Positions 8,269 to 14,506 of a DNA stretch of 14,506 nucleotides are shown piece by piece; position 1 is the stretch's first letter; each line of letters begins with the position of its first letter. The stretch lies in NCBI GenBank assembly GCA_002386585.1, contig DGIZ01000122.1:1-14506 (forward strand), given 5' to 3'. The notes below the pieces were generated by a model. The model worked only from the letters and a program-made list of their open reading frames with translations, searched no databases and was not told the origin of the DNA. Origin of the DNA: Brevundimonas sp. UBA4609 (lineage in GTDB: Bacteria > Pseudomonadota > Alphaproteobacteria > Caulobacterales > Caulobacteraceae). Both the position numbers and the translations under genes were made by a program.

Positions 8269-9393
8269 ATGTCGCTTCGCCGCCTGCGGTTCGCCGCCTC
8301 CGTCGCCCTTCTTCCTCTCGTCCTTGGCGCCTGCAAGGGCGGCGAGGCCGCCGCGAAGCAGGACTCCCCGCCCGCGCCTCCTCCTGCTGAAGCCGCCGCC
8401 GCGCCTGCCCCCGCCGTTCAGATCGCCGCCAATCCGCCCAGCATGACGCGCGAGTTCCGCGACTGGATCGCGACCTGCGACAACACCAACCACTGCGTCG
8501 CCTTCGGACCGGGCGCGAACCAGATGGGCTTCGTCCTGGTCGCCCTGGCGCCGGGGCCGGACGCCCGCCCGGTCGTCCACATGGGCGGCTGGGGCCTGGA
8601 GGACGGCGAGGGCTCCGTCTACGCCGAGATCGACGGACGTCGCTATGCGGGTCAAAACGCGAAGATGGACGAGGAGGGCGAAGTCGTCGCCTTCAACACC
8701 CCCTCGCCCCAGCTTCTGCACGATCTGGGCGGCGGCGCGACCATGGCGCTGAGGCGCGGCGACCGGCAGATGAAGGTCAGCCTGGGCGGGGCCGCCGCCG
8801 CCTTCCTGTGGATCGACGAACGCCAGGGGCGGCTGGACACCACCACCGCCCTGATCCGGCGCGGCGAACGCCCCGCCTCCGAGGTGCCGGCCGCTCCCAC
8901 AGCGCCGCGCGTGACCATCGCCTCCGCCGCGCCTCAGGACGGCCTGGTGCAGGACGACCTGTCGCCCGCCCTGCTGGCCCATCCCAAGGTCCAGGAATGC
9001 CTGGCCACGTCCCGCAAGGGCGAGCGGTTCGAGCCGGACGTCGTGGTGTCCCGCCTGGCCTCCGACAAGCTGTTGTGGAGCGTGCCCTGCGGCGAGGGCG
9101 CCTACAACTTCACCCAGGTCTACTTCATCACCCCGGCGGACGGGACTTCGCCTCAGCCGGTCGACTTCCCCATGGCCACGGGCAGCAACGATGAGCTGGT
9201 CAACAGCCGCTATGACCCCAAGAGCCGCACCCTGTCCGCCTTCGGCCGCGGACGCGGCATCGGCGACTGCGGCCGCATGGGAAGCTGGGCCTGGACCGGC
9301 GAACGCTTCGCCCTGTTGAACGAGAAGGCGATGCCGATCTGCACGGCCGTGCCGCAGGACCTGTGGCCGACCACCTGGCGCGCGGCGACCTGA
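8269..9393 (+). CDS. DUF1176 family putative lipoprotein
   Basis: The 374-residue product begins [20 protein letters not shown] followed by AC, a type II signal peptide with lipobox LGAC and lipidated Cys22; Lys at +2 predicts transfer to the outer membrane. A Pro/Ala-rich linker (about 30-60) follows. The mature part begins [20 protein letters not shown], the DUF1176 signature, and ends with [20 protein letters not shown] then CG...[11 protein letters not shown], also typical. Cys pairs near both ends suggest disulphides. The family has no established function. ATG 8269 is preferred because GGA lies at 8259-8261, 7 nt upstream; ATG 8257, four codons earlier, has no such site but cannot be excluded. 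The gene is divergent from icd across about 187 bp and ends at an intrinsic terminator. Confidence 0.85.
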   Translation: MSLRRLRFAASVALLPLVLGACKGGEAAAKQDSPPAPPPAEAAAAPAPAVQIAANPPSMTREFRDWIATCDNTNHCVAFGPGANQMGFVLVALAPGPDARPVVHMGGWGLEDGEGSVYAEIDGRRYAGQNAKMDEEGEVVAFNTPSPQLLHDLGGGATMALRRGDRQMKVSLGGAAAAFLWIDERQGRLDTTTALIRRGERPASEVPAAPTAPRVTIASAAPQDGLVQDDLSPALLAHPKVQECLATSRKGERFEPDVVVSRLASDKLLWSVPCGEGAYNFTQVYFITPADGTSPQPVDFPMATGSNDELVNSRYDPKSRTLSAFGRGRGIGDCGRMGSWAWTGERFALLNEKAMPICTAVPQDLWPTTWRAAT

Positions 9394-9420
9394 CAGACCG
9401 ACGACGCCCGACAGGAAATC

Positions 9421-9452
9421 GGCCCGGACGCGCAAACGTCCGGGCCGTCTTT
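9421..9452 (+). terminator. Terminator after the DUF1176 gene
   Basis: GGCCCGGACG (9421-9430) and CGTCCGGGCC (9437-9446) form a perfect 10-bp stem with a 6-nt loop; the following GTCTTTCGTTT is only moderately T-rich. It lies between convergent genes and may act on both strands. Confidence 0.75.
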
Positions 9453-9474
9453 CGTTTCAGGCTTCAGCCGCGCG

Positions 9475-11271
9475 TCACGCGCGCATACGCCCTTCCAGCA
9501 CCGCCAGCGGCAGGGAGCCGCTGCCCAGCACCTTGTCGTGGAAGGCGCGCAGGTCGAAGCCGTCCTTGGCCTGCGCCTCCTCACGCAGGCGGGCGATGAC
9601 GGTATGGCCGACCTTGTAGGCGCAGGCCTGCCCCGGCCAGACCGAATAGCGATTGATCTCGCTGTTCGAGGCGTCCAGCGGCTTGGCGCCCGAGGCCGCC
9701 ATATATTCGACCGCCCGTTCACGGCTCCAGCGCTCGGAGTGGATGCCGGTGTCGACCACCAGACGCACCGCCCGGAACAGATAGGACATCAGGAAGCCCA
9801 CCCGGCCCAGCGGGTCGGTCGCATAGGCGTCCAGATCATTGGCCGCCACGGCCTCGGCGTAGAGGGCCCAGCCTTCGTTGAAGGCCGAGAAGCCGCCCGC
9901 GCGGCGCCATTGCGGCAGTTCGCCCGACTCGCGTTGCAGCGCCACCTGCAGGTGGTGGCCCGGAGAGGCCTCGTGATAGGTCAGGGTCGGCAGGGCGAAC
10001 TTCGGCCAGTTCCCGCTGTCGCGCAGGTTGATGTAGTAGGCGCCCGGACGCGAGCCATCCAGCGGCGGCCCCTGGTAGTAGCCGCCCGGCGCGCCCGACT
10101 GGATCGACACCGGCACGCGGCGGATTTCGACGTGGGTCTTGGGCAGTCGGCCGAACACGGTCGGCAGTTTCGGCTCAAGCGCCGCGACCTGTTCGTTCAG
10201 CCACTTCAGCAGCTCTTCCTTGCCCGCGTCGGTGTTGGGGAACAGTTGGGCGGGGTCCTTGTTCAGGGCCTGAACCCGCTCGCCGACCGTGCCCTGGGTA
10301 TAGCCCTGCGACTTCAGGATCGCGTCGATCTCGGCCGAGATCTCGGCCACCTGCTCGACGCCCATGGCGTGGATTTCCTTGGCCGAGAGCGTGGTCGTCG
10401 TGTTCGACTTCAACCCGGCGGCGTAGAAGGCTTCGCCGTCCGGCAGGCGCCACACGCCTGCGTCGTGCACCGCCTTTGGACGGATCGCTTCCAGCGCCTC
10501 GATCTGACGGGCCAGGGCCGGCTTGACCTTCTCGTCCACCAGGGCGGCGGCGCGCGCGTCATAACCCGACAGATTCAGCGCCCCGGCCTTGCGGACCAGC
10601 GACTTGATCATGGCCATGTCGGCGGCCGGGGTGTCGCGCAGGGTGCGGATCTGCGGCAGCATCCGGTCGATGATGAAGTCCGGCGGGATCACGCCCAGAC
10701 CGGCGTCTTCCTGAACCTTGGCCGTCTCGCCGTCCAGCACGCCCGCAAAGGCCTCCAGGCGCGACAGGAAGGCGTCGGCGCCGGCCGCGTCCTCGATGCG
10801 GTGCTGGTTGTCCATGAAGTCGGGCGTGGAGAAATAGGCGCCCGACAGCTGGGTCACGATATAGGGCGACGGACGCCCCGGCCCCGAACCATAGTCGAAG
10901 CGCGCCGTCTCGGCCGACGTCTCGCGCCCGAAGGCGGCGATGGCGTAGTTCAGCGCCCCGGCCTCGGACAGGCCCTTTTGGTCGAACGCCTTCAACTCGT
11001 CCCAGCGTCGGACCGCCTTTTCGCGATCCTTGCGGATGGCGTCGGGCCCCGCTTCGCTGAGCTTGGACGACAGGCCAGCGCGGGCGTCCTTGTCCAGGCC
11101 CAGGTTGGTGGCGCGTTCAGGCCTCTCGTCGATGTCGGCCTCGAACCAGCCGTCCAGCAAGGCGTTCAGGCGCGCATCGGCGTCGTTTGCGGCGGCGGCG
11201 CATTGGGCCAGCATGGGCGCTGCGGCCGCAGTCGCGGCGGCGCTCAGCAGAAGATTGCGGCGATTGATCAT
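9475..11271 (-). CDS. DUF885 family Tat-exported putative metallopeptidase (copy A)
   Basis: The 598-residue protein begins MINRRNLLLSAAATAAAAP, a twin-arginine (Tat) signal with R4-R5, pointing to folded export to the periplasm. The following LAQC resembles a lipobox but has Gln at -1, so lipidation is doubtful. The DUF885 core shows LDGSRPGAYYINLRD, then H433-E434-A-S-P-G-H439-H440 (TYHEASPGHH), and FNEGWALYAE with E466. The His/Glu motif plus a downstream Glu resembles a gluzincin zinc site, although the spacing differs from classical HExxH; peptidase activity is an inference from the fold family. RYSVWPGQACAYKVGH is conserved near the C-terminus. ATG 11271 has GGGGGGAG (11279-11286) 7 nt upstream. 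It follows its paralogue with a 92-bp gap and no terminator, so co-transcription is likely. Confidence 0.9.
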   Translation of the reverse strand: MINRRNLLLSAAATAAAAPMLAQCAAAANDADARLNALLDGWFEADIDERPERATNLGLDKDARAGLSSKLSEAGPDAIRKDREKAVRRWDELKAFDQKGLSEAGALNYAIAAFGRETSAETARFDYGSGPGRPSPYIVTQLSGAYFSTPDFMDNQHRIEDAAGADAFLSRLEAFAGVLDGETAKVQEDAGLGVIPPDFIIDRMLPQIRTLRDTPAADMAMIKSLVRKAGALNLSGYDARAAALVDEKVKPALARQIEALEAIRPKAVHDAGVWRLPDGEAFYAAGLKSNTTTTLSAKEIHAMGVEQVAEISAEIDAILKSQGYTQGTVGERVQALNKDPAQLFPNTDAGKEELLKWLNEQVAALEPKLPTVFGRLPKTHVEIRRVPVSIQSGAPGGYYQGPPLDGSRPGAYYINLRDSGNWPKFALPTLTYHEASPGHHLQVALQRESGELPQWRRAGGFSAFNEGWALYAEAVAANDLDAYATDPLGRVGFLMSYLFRAVRLVVDTGIHSERWSRERAVEYMAASGAKPLDASNSEINRYSVWPGQACAYKVGHTVIARLREEAQAKDGFDLRAFHDKVLGSGSLPLAVLEGRMRA

Positions 11272-11363
11272 TCGGATACTCCCCCCAACAGAGCCGCGCC
11301 GCGCCGGGCGTTGCTCTCATCACACTCAATGACGGACCGGCGCGTCCGGGAAGGATCAGGCCG

Positions 11364-13199
11364 TCAGACCGGGGTCCAGGCGTTCATGGTCCGCTCCAGC
11401 ACCGTCAGCGGCACGCCGCCGAGGTTCAGACCCGTGTCATGGAAGCCCTTGATGTCGAAGCGGCCGCCCAGACGCTTCTTGGCGTCCTCGCGCAGACGCA
11501 CCCAGGTGGTGTGGCCGACCTTGTAGCTGGACGCCTGACCGGGCCAGACGCAGTAGCGTTCGACCTCGGTGGCGATGCTCGATTCCTGGTCGCCCAGGGT
11601 GTCGACCATGTAGCGGATGCCCTGCTCGCGGCTCCAGCGCTTGTGGTGAAGGCCGGAATCCACGACCAGGCGCGCGGCCCGGAACATCAGCGACTGCAGA
11701 TAGCCGATCTGGCCGAAGGGATCGTTCTCATAGGCGCCGATCTCGTCCGCCAGCTGTTCGGCGTAAAGGCCCCAGCCCTCGGAATAGGCCGAGAAGCCCA
11801 TGACCTTCATCAGCAGCGGCGTGTCCGGTTTCTCCTGCTGCAGGGCGATCTGGAAGTGGTGGCCCGGCACCGCCTCGTGATAGGTCAGGGTCGGCAGGGT
11901 CCATTTCGGCCATTCGGCCGTGTCGCGCAGATTGATGTAGTAGGCGCCCGGACGCGACCCATCCAGGGCCGGCGGCATGTAGTAGCCCCCCGGCGCCCCG
12001 GCCTCGATGGCGACCGGCACGCGCTTGATGTCGCACGGCGACTTGGGCAGACGACCGAAGTATTCCGGCATGCGCGCCTGGATGGCGACCATCTGCGCAT
12101 TCAGCTCCTGGATCAGCTCATCCTTGGCTTCGTCCGTGTTCGGATAGACGAAGCGAGCATCCTCGCCGAGCGCGGCGACGCGGGCGCCCACCGAGCCCTG
12201 CGTCAGGCCTTGCGCTTTCAGCAGGGCGTCGGTGCGGGCCGAGATTTCAGCCACCTGCTCCAGCCCCATCTGGTGCACCTCGTCCGGCGTCATGGAGGAG
12301 GTGGTGTAGTATTTCAGCCCGAAACGGTAATAGGCCTCGCCGTCCGGCAGGCGCCAGACGCCGCCGTCGTGGGTCGCGTTCGGGCGCACGGTCTTGAAAG
12401 CCTCGGCCTGACGCTGGATGGCGGGATAGACCTCATTGGTCAGGATGGCCTCGGCCCGCGCGGCCCAGTCGCCGGAAATATCCTTCTCGGCCGTGCGGCG
12501 CGCCAGGGACTTGGTCATGACCGAGTCGGCGACAGCGGTGCCGGTGATGGCGTCCATCTGGGTCAGGGTGCGGTCGATGACGAAGTCCGGCGGCACGGCC
12601 CCCGCGGCGAACTCGGCCTGCATCCGCGCCCGCTCGGCGTCCATGCCCGCCGCGAATGCGGACAGGCGCGACAGATAGGCCTCGGCGTCGTCGGCCGTCT
12701 CGATCCGGTGCTGGCTGTCCAAGAAGTCCGGAATCTGCTGGTAGGCGCCGCCCAACTGGCTGACGGTGTAGGGCGAGGGCGAGAAGCCGCCGCCGTAGGG
12801 GAAGTCGTAGCCGGTCATCACCGTGTCGCCGAAGAACTCCAGCGTGTCGTAATAGACCTGATCCGCCGCGTTCAGCTGTCCCTGATCGATGGCCTTCACC
12901 GCCTTCATGGCGTCGACGAACTTGGCCTTGTCGGCGTCGATCTTGGCCTGAGAGCGATCGCTCAGCTTGAAGCGGGCGTCGGCTTTCGGTCCCCGATCCA
13001 TGCCCAGCATGGTCAGCAGTTCCGGGTCCGACAGCAGCATCTCGTCGGCGATGCGGTCCAACAGGGCGTGGAATGCGGTCGTGGCCGCGTTCGGCGCGGC
13101 TTGCGTCAAGGCTGTCGAGGCCAGGGCGCGAACCGGGCCGACGGCGGCCAGCGCGCCCCCGGCGGCGACCGACATCAACAGGCGGCGGCGATCCATCAT
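11364..13199 (-). CDS. DUF885 family Tat-exported putative metallopeptidase (copy B)
   Basis: This 611-residue paralogue of the downstream gene starts MMDRRRLLMSVAAGGALAAV, a twin-arginine signal likely cleaved after VRALA, so the protein should be periplasmic. The matching motifs are SPSPYTVSQLGGAY and IPDFLDSQHRIE in the N-terminal half, LDGSRPGAYYINLRD, H441-E442-A-V-P-G-H447-H448, and YSEGWGLYAE with E474; the distance from motif His to Glu is 33 residues, exactly as in copy A. RYCVWPGQASSYKVGH closes the core. The start at ATG 13199 (or the adjacent ATG 13196) follows GGGAGGA 5-8 nt upstream; the frame remains open to 13256 but the extra residues precede the Tat signal and have no ribosome binding site. 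A candidate promoter lies at 13229-13256. Substrate unknown. Confidence 0.9.
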   Translation of the reverse strand: MMDRRRLLMSVAAGGALAAVGPVRALASTALTQAAPNAATTAFHALLDRIADEMLLSDPELLTMLGMDRGPKADARFKLSDRSQAKIDADKAKFVDAMKAVKAIDQGQLNAADQVYYDTLEFFGDTVMTGYDFPYGGGFSPSPYTVSQLGGAYQQIPDFLDSQHRIETADDAEAYLSRLSAFAAGMDAERARMQAEFAAGAVPPDFVIDRTLTQMDAITGTAVADSVMTKSLARRTAEKDISGDWAARAEAILTNEVYPAIQRQAEAFKTVRPNATHDGGVWRLPDGEAYYRFGLKYYTTSSMTPDEVHQMGLEQVAEISARTDALLKAQGLTQGSVGARVAALGEDARFVYPNTDEAKDELIQELNAQMVAIQARMPEYFGRLPKSPCDIKRVPVAIEAGAPGGYYMPPALDGSRPGAYYINLRDTAEWPKWTLPTLTYHEAVPGHHFQIALQQEKPDTPLLMKVMGFSAYSEGWGLYAEQLADEIGAYENDPFGQIGYLQSLMFRAARLVVDSGLHHKRWSREQGIRYMVDTLGDQESSIATEVERYCVWPGQASSYKVGHTTWVRLREDAKKRLGGRFDIKGFHDTGLNLGGVPLTVLERTMNAWTPV

Positions 13200-13228
13200 G
13201 AGCTTCCTCCCAAAAGCGATGGTCGGGG

Positions 13229-13256
13229 ATGCTAACGATGCAAGGGCCGCCCGCAA
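13229..13256 (-). promoter_or_regulatory. Candidate promoter of the DUF885 pair
   Basis: On the minus strand TTGCGGG (13256-13250) and GTTAGCAT (13236-13229), 13 bp apart, partly match the Caulobacter housekeeping consensus TTGACGS-N10-14-GCTANAWC (5 of 7 scored positions each). The -35 lies inside an inverted repeat. Confidence 0.4.
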
Positions 13257-13277
13257 GGCTTGATCGTCGCCTTGCGG
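13251..13277. promoter_or_regulatory. 9-bp inverted repeat between the small ORF and the DUF885 pair
   Basis: CCGCAAGGC (13251-13259) and GCCTTGCGG (13269-13277) are perfect inverted repeats with a 9-nt spacer, 12 nt after the stop of the small protein gene. With no T tract it is a poor intrinsic terminator; overlap with a candidate -35 makes an operator possible. Confidence 0.4.
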
Positions 13278-13289
13278 ATTAAGTCTGAG

Positions 13290-13532
13290 TCATGCGCCCG
13301 GTCGGGGCGCGCCCACATGGGCCTTGATGCAGTCGCGCACGGCGCGCTTCAGGTCGCCCGGCGCGTTCGGCTCGTCCACGCCCTCGGCGGCGAAGACGGC
13401 GCGGACGGCCGCATCCAGCCCCTTGGGCAGGGCGGCGATGACTTTCTTCTGTCCCTTCTCATGCAGGCAGAAGCCGACCTGAGTGCACAGGTCGGCGAAC
13501 ATGGAGTCGAAATCGGGGGCGGCGTCGGTCAT
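13290..13532 (-). CDS. Small conserved-looking protein of unknown function
   Basis: The 80-residue product starts MTDAAPDFDSMFADLCTQVG and is soluble, with no signal peptide or membrane segment. It contains C16, C22 and C68, a His at 24, and a helix-like basic stretch EKGQKKVIAALPKGLDAAVR. I do not recognise the family. The ATG at 13532 lies 5 nt after the fghA stop codon (13538-13540), and a GTG directly before it could be an alternative start; the spacing implies translational coupling to fghA. Its position and codon use like that of its neighbours support a real gene. A role with formaldehyde metabolism is only suggested by context. Confidence 0.7.
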   Translation of the reverse strand: MTDAAPDFDSMFADLCTQVGFCLHEKGQKKVIAALPKGLDAAVRAVFAAEGVDEPNAPGDLKRAVRDCIKAHVGAPRPGA

Positions 13533-13537
13533 CACAC

Positions 13538-14371
13538 TCAGGCTTTCAGCCGCTTGGCGTGGAAGGCCACATGGTCGTCCACGAAGCTGGCCATGAAGAA
13601 GTAGGAGTGGTCATAGCCCGGCTGCATCCTCAGGGTCAGCCCCTGCCCGGCCTTTTCCGCCGCCGCCTTCAGCAGTTCCGGCTTCAGCTGATCGGTCAGG
13701 AAGGAATCCGCGTCGCCCTGATCCACCAGGATGTCGTCGAAAACGCCTTTCGCCGCCCCGCCTTCGATCAGCAGGGCCGCGTCATGCTTGGCCCATTCCG
13801 CCCGGTCCTCGCCCAGATAGGCGGAGAAAGCCTTCTCGCCCCACGGGCAGCGCGTCGGCGACGAGATCGGCGCGAAGGCCGATACCGACCGGAACAGTTC
13901 GGGATGCCGCAAGGCCAGCGTCAGCGCCCCATGCCCGCCCATCGAATGGCCGAAGACGGAGCGCGTCTTCGTCGTCGGGCACTCGGCGTCGATCAGATCG
14001 ATCAGCTCGCCCGTGACATAGCTCTCCATGCGGAAATGCGGCGCCCACGGGCCTTGCGTCGCATCGACATAGAAGCCCGCGCCCTGCCCCAGATCATAGG
14101 CCGGATCGTCCGCCACGCCTTCGCCGCGCGGCGAGGTGTCCGGCGCGACGATGATGACGCCCTGTTCGGCGGCGGCCTTATAGGCCCCGGCCTTGGTGGT
14201 GAAGTTGTCCTCGGTGCAGGTCAGGCCCGACAGCCAGATCAGGACCGGGAACGGCCCCTCTCCCGCAGGAACAAAGACCGACAGCGTCATGGGCGCGCCC
14301 GTCGTCGCGCTGTCGTGCTTCAGATAGCGCAGCGTCCCGCCGTGAACGACGTGGCTCTTGACCGTTTCCAT
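13538..14371 (-). CDS. fghA: S-formylglutathione hydrolase
   Basis: It hydrolyses S-formylglutathione to formate and glutathione, the second enzymatic step of glutathione-dependent formaldehyde oxidation in the cytoplasm. The 277 residues match the esterase D family length. The alpha/beta hydrolase nucleophile is S143 in GHSMGGHGAL; D220 (in VDQGDAD) and H255 (in YDHSYFF) complete the expected triad. LSGLTCTEDNF (48-57), with C52, forms the conserved oxyanion loop region. The start is ATG 14371: GGAG lies 10 nt upstream (14382-14385), whereas a possible TTG at 14380 would be almost on top of it. The gene sits 17 nt after an upstream gene's stop and 5 nt before the small protein, so it is inside an operon. 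Its usual partner, the glutathione-dependent formaldehyde dehydrogenase, is not in the window. Confidence 0.95.
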   Translation of the reverse strand: METVKSHVVHGGTLRYLKHDSATTGAPMTLSVFVPAGEGPFPVLIWLSGLTCTEDNFTTKAGAYKAAAEQGVIIVAPDTSPRGEGVADDPAYDLGQGAGFYVDATQGPWAPHFRMESYVTGELIDLIDAECPTTKTRSVFGHSMGGHGALTLALRHPELFRSVSAFAPISSPTRCPWGEKAFSAYLGEDRAEWAKHDAALLIEGGAAKGVFDDILVDQGDADSFLTDQLKPELLKAAAEKAGQGLTLRMQPGYDHSYFFMASFVDDHVAFHAKRLKA

Positions 14372-14381
14372 AGGACTCAAA

Positions 14382-14385
14382 CTCC
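14382..14385 (-). promoter_or_regulatory. fghA ribosome binding site
   Basis: GGAG on the minus strand, 10 nt before ATG 14371, decides that start over the TTG at 14380. It overlaps the spacer between the upstream stop codon and fghA. Confidence 0.55.
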
Positions 14386-14388
14386 AGA

Positions 14389-14506
14389 TCAGTCCGGCCA
14401 GACCGTGGCCATGAAGGCGTCGTCCAGTCGGCCGCCGTCCTTCGAGAAATGCGCATACCAGTCGCGCGGGATCGGCGGCTGGGCTCCGGCCGGCGCCGCG
14501 CCCCCG
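14389..14506 (-). CDS. 3' end of an unidentified gene upstream of fghA (partial)
   Basis: The minus-strand frame entering from the right edge is open for 38 codons and ends PIPRDWYAHFSKDGGRLDDA then FMATVWPD and TGA (14389-14391). The codon use is like that of neighbouring genes, and its stop lies 17 nt before the fghA start, so it is probably the preceding gene of the same operon. The tail does not resemble the C-terminus of glutathione-dependent formaldehyde dehydrogenase. I do not recognise the protein from this fragment. Confidence 0.65.
   Translation of the reverse strand, partial: GGAAPAGAQPPIPRDWYAHFSKDGGRLDDAFMATVWPD

Noticed and set aside
8082..8336. N-terminal extension of isocitrate dehydrogenase
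   Set aside because: The extension reads through the promoter and overlaps the divergent lipoprotein start; family proteins begin at the MAKIKV position.
9538..11526. 662-codon plus-strand open frame antisense to the first DUF885 gene
   Set aside because: It is longer than the gene it covers, but the composition is that of a high-GC shadow frame: it is very rich in Arg, Gly, Val and Gln, has no recognisable domain, and lies opposite a protein with intact family motifs.
11439..13235. 598-codon plus-strand open frame antisense to the second DUF885 gene
   Set aside because: Same shadow-frame pattern, with no domain and no clear ribosome binding site; the minus-strand gene has a Tat signal and active-site motif.

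Overview
This is a GC-rich stretch of bacterial chromosome, almost certainly from an alphaproteobacterium of the Caulobacteraceae; Brevundimonas or Caulobacter is my inference. The grounds are a RecA and AlaRS of alphaproteobacterial type lying close together, direct-repeat GTTC-N7-GTTC LexA boxes in front of recA, a eukaryotic-type homodimeric NADP isocitrate dehydrogenase, candidate promoters resembling the Caulobacter housekeeping consensus, and hairpin repeats of the GTCATCCTCGGGCTTGACCCGAGGATC kind that are abundant in this group. I see no phage, transposase, CRISPR array, tRNA or rRNA. The window is mainly core genome; its unusual content is in the intergenic DNA.

Layout: (1) 1-792, the 3' end of a CHAD-domain gene. 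(2) 793-2302, an SOS-controlled recA with two oppositely oriented LexA boxes, followed by a 260-nt non-coding tail packed with hairpins and ending in a very strong terminator. (3) 2303-2929, rraA with a hairpin in its leader. (4) 2930-5908, alaS with a terminator. (5) On the minus strand, a small DUF2939 membrane-anchored protein (5946-6497), then icd (6861-8081) with its own promoter and terminator. (6) Divergent from icd, a DUF1176 lipoprotein on the plus strand (8269-9393). (7) On the minus strand, two tandem paralogous Tat-exported DUF885 putative metallopeptidases (9475-11271 and 11364-13199). (8) Upstream of these on the same strand, a tightly packed group: an unidentified gene entering from the right edge, fghA (S-formylglutathione hydrolase, formaldehyde detoxification) and a translationally coupled 80-residue protein of unknown function.

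The genes cover mostly separate housekeeping jobs: DNA repair and the SOS response (recA), translation (alaS), RNA turnover or oxoacid metabolism (rraA), the TCA cycle (icd), formaldehyde oxidation (fghA), and envelope or periplasmic proteins (DUF2939, DUF1176, DUF885 pair). The points most worth a second look are the paired SOS boxes, three copies of a 105-110 bp bipartite palindrome (two placed the same distance after a stop codon), the structured recA 3' tail, the DUF885 tandem pair, and an RraA that keeps aldolase-type residues lost in the E. coli protein.
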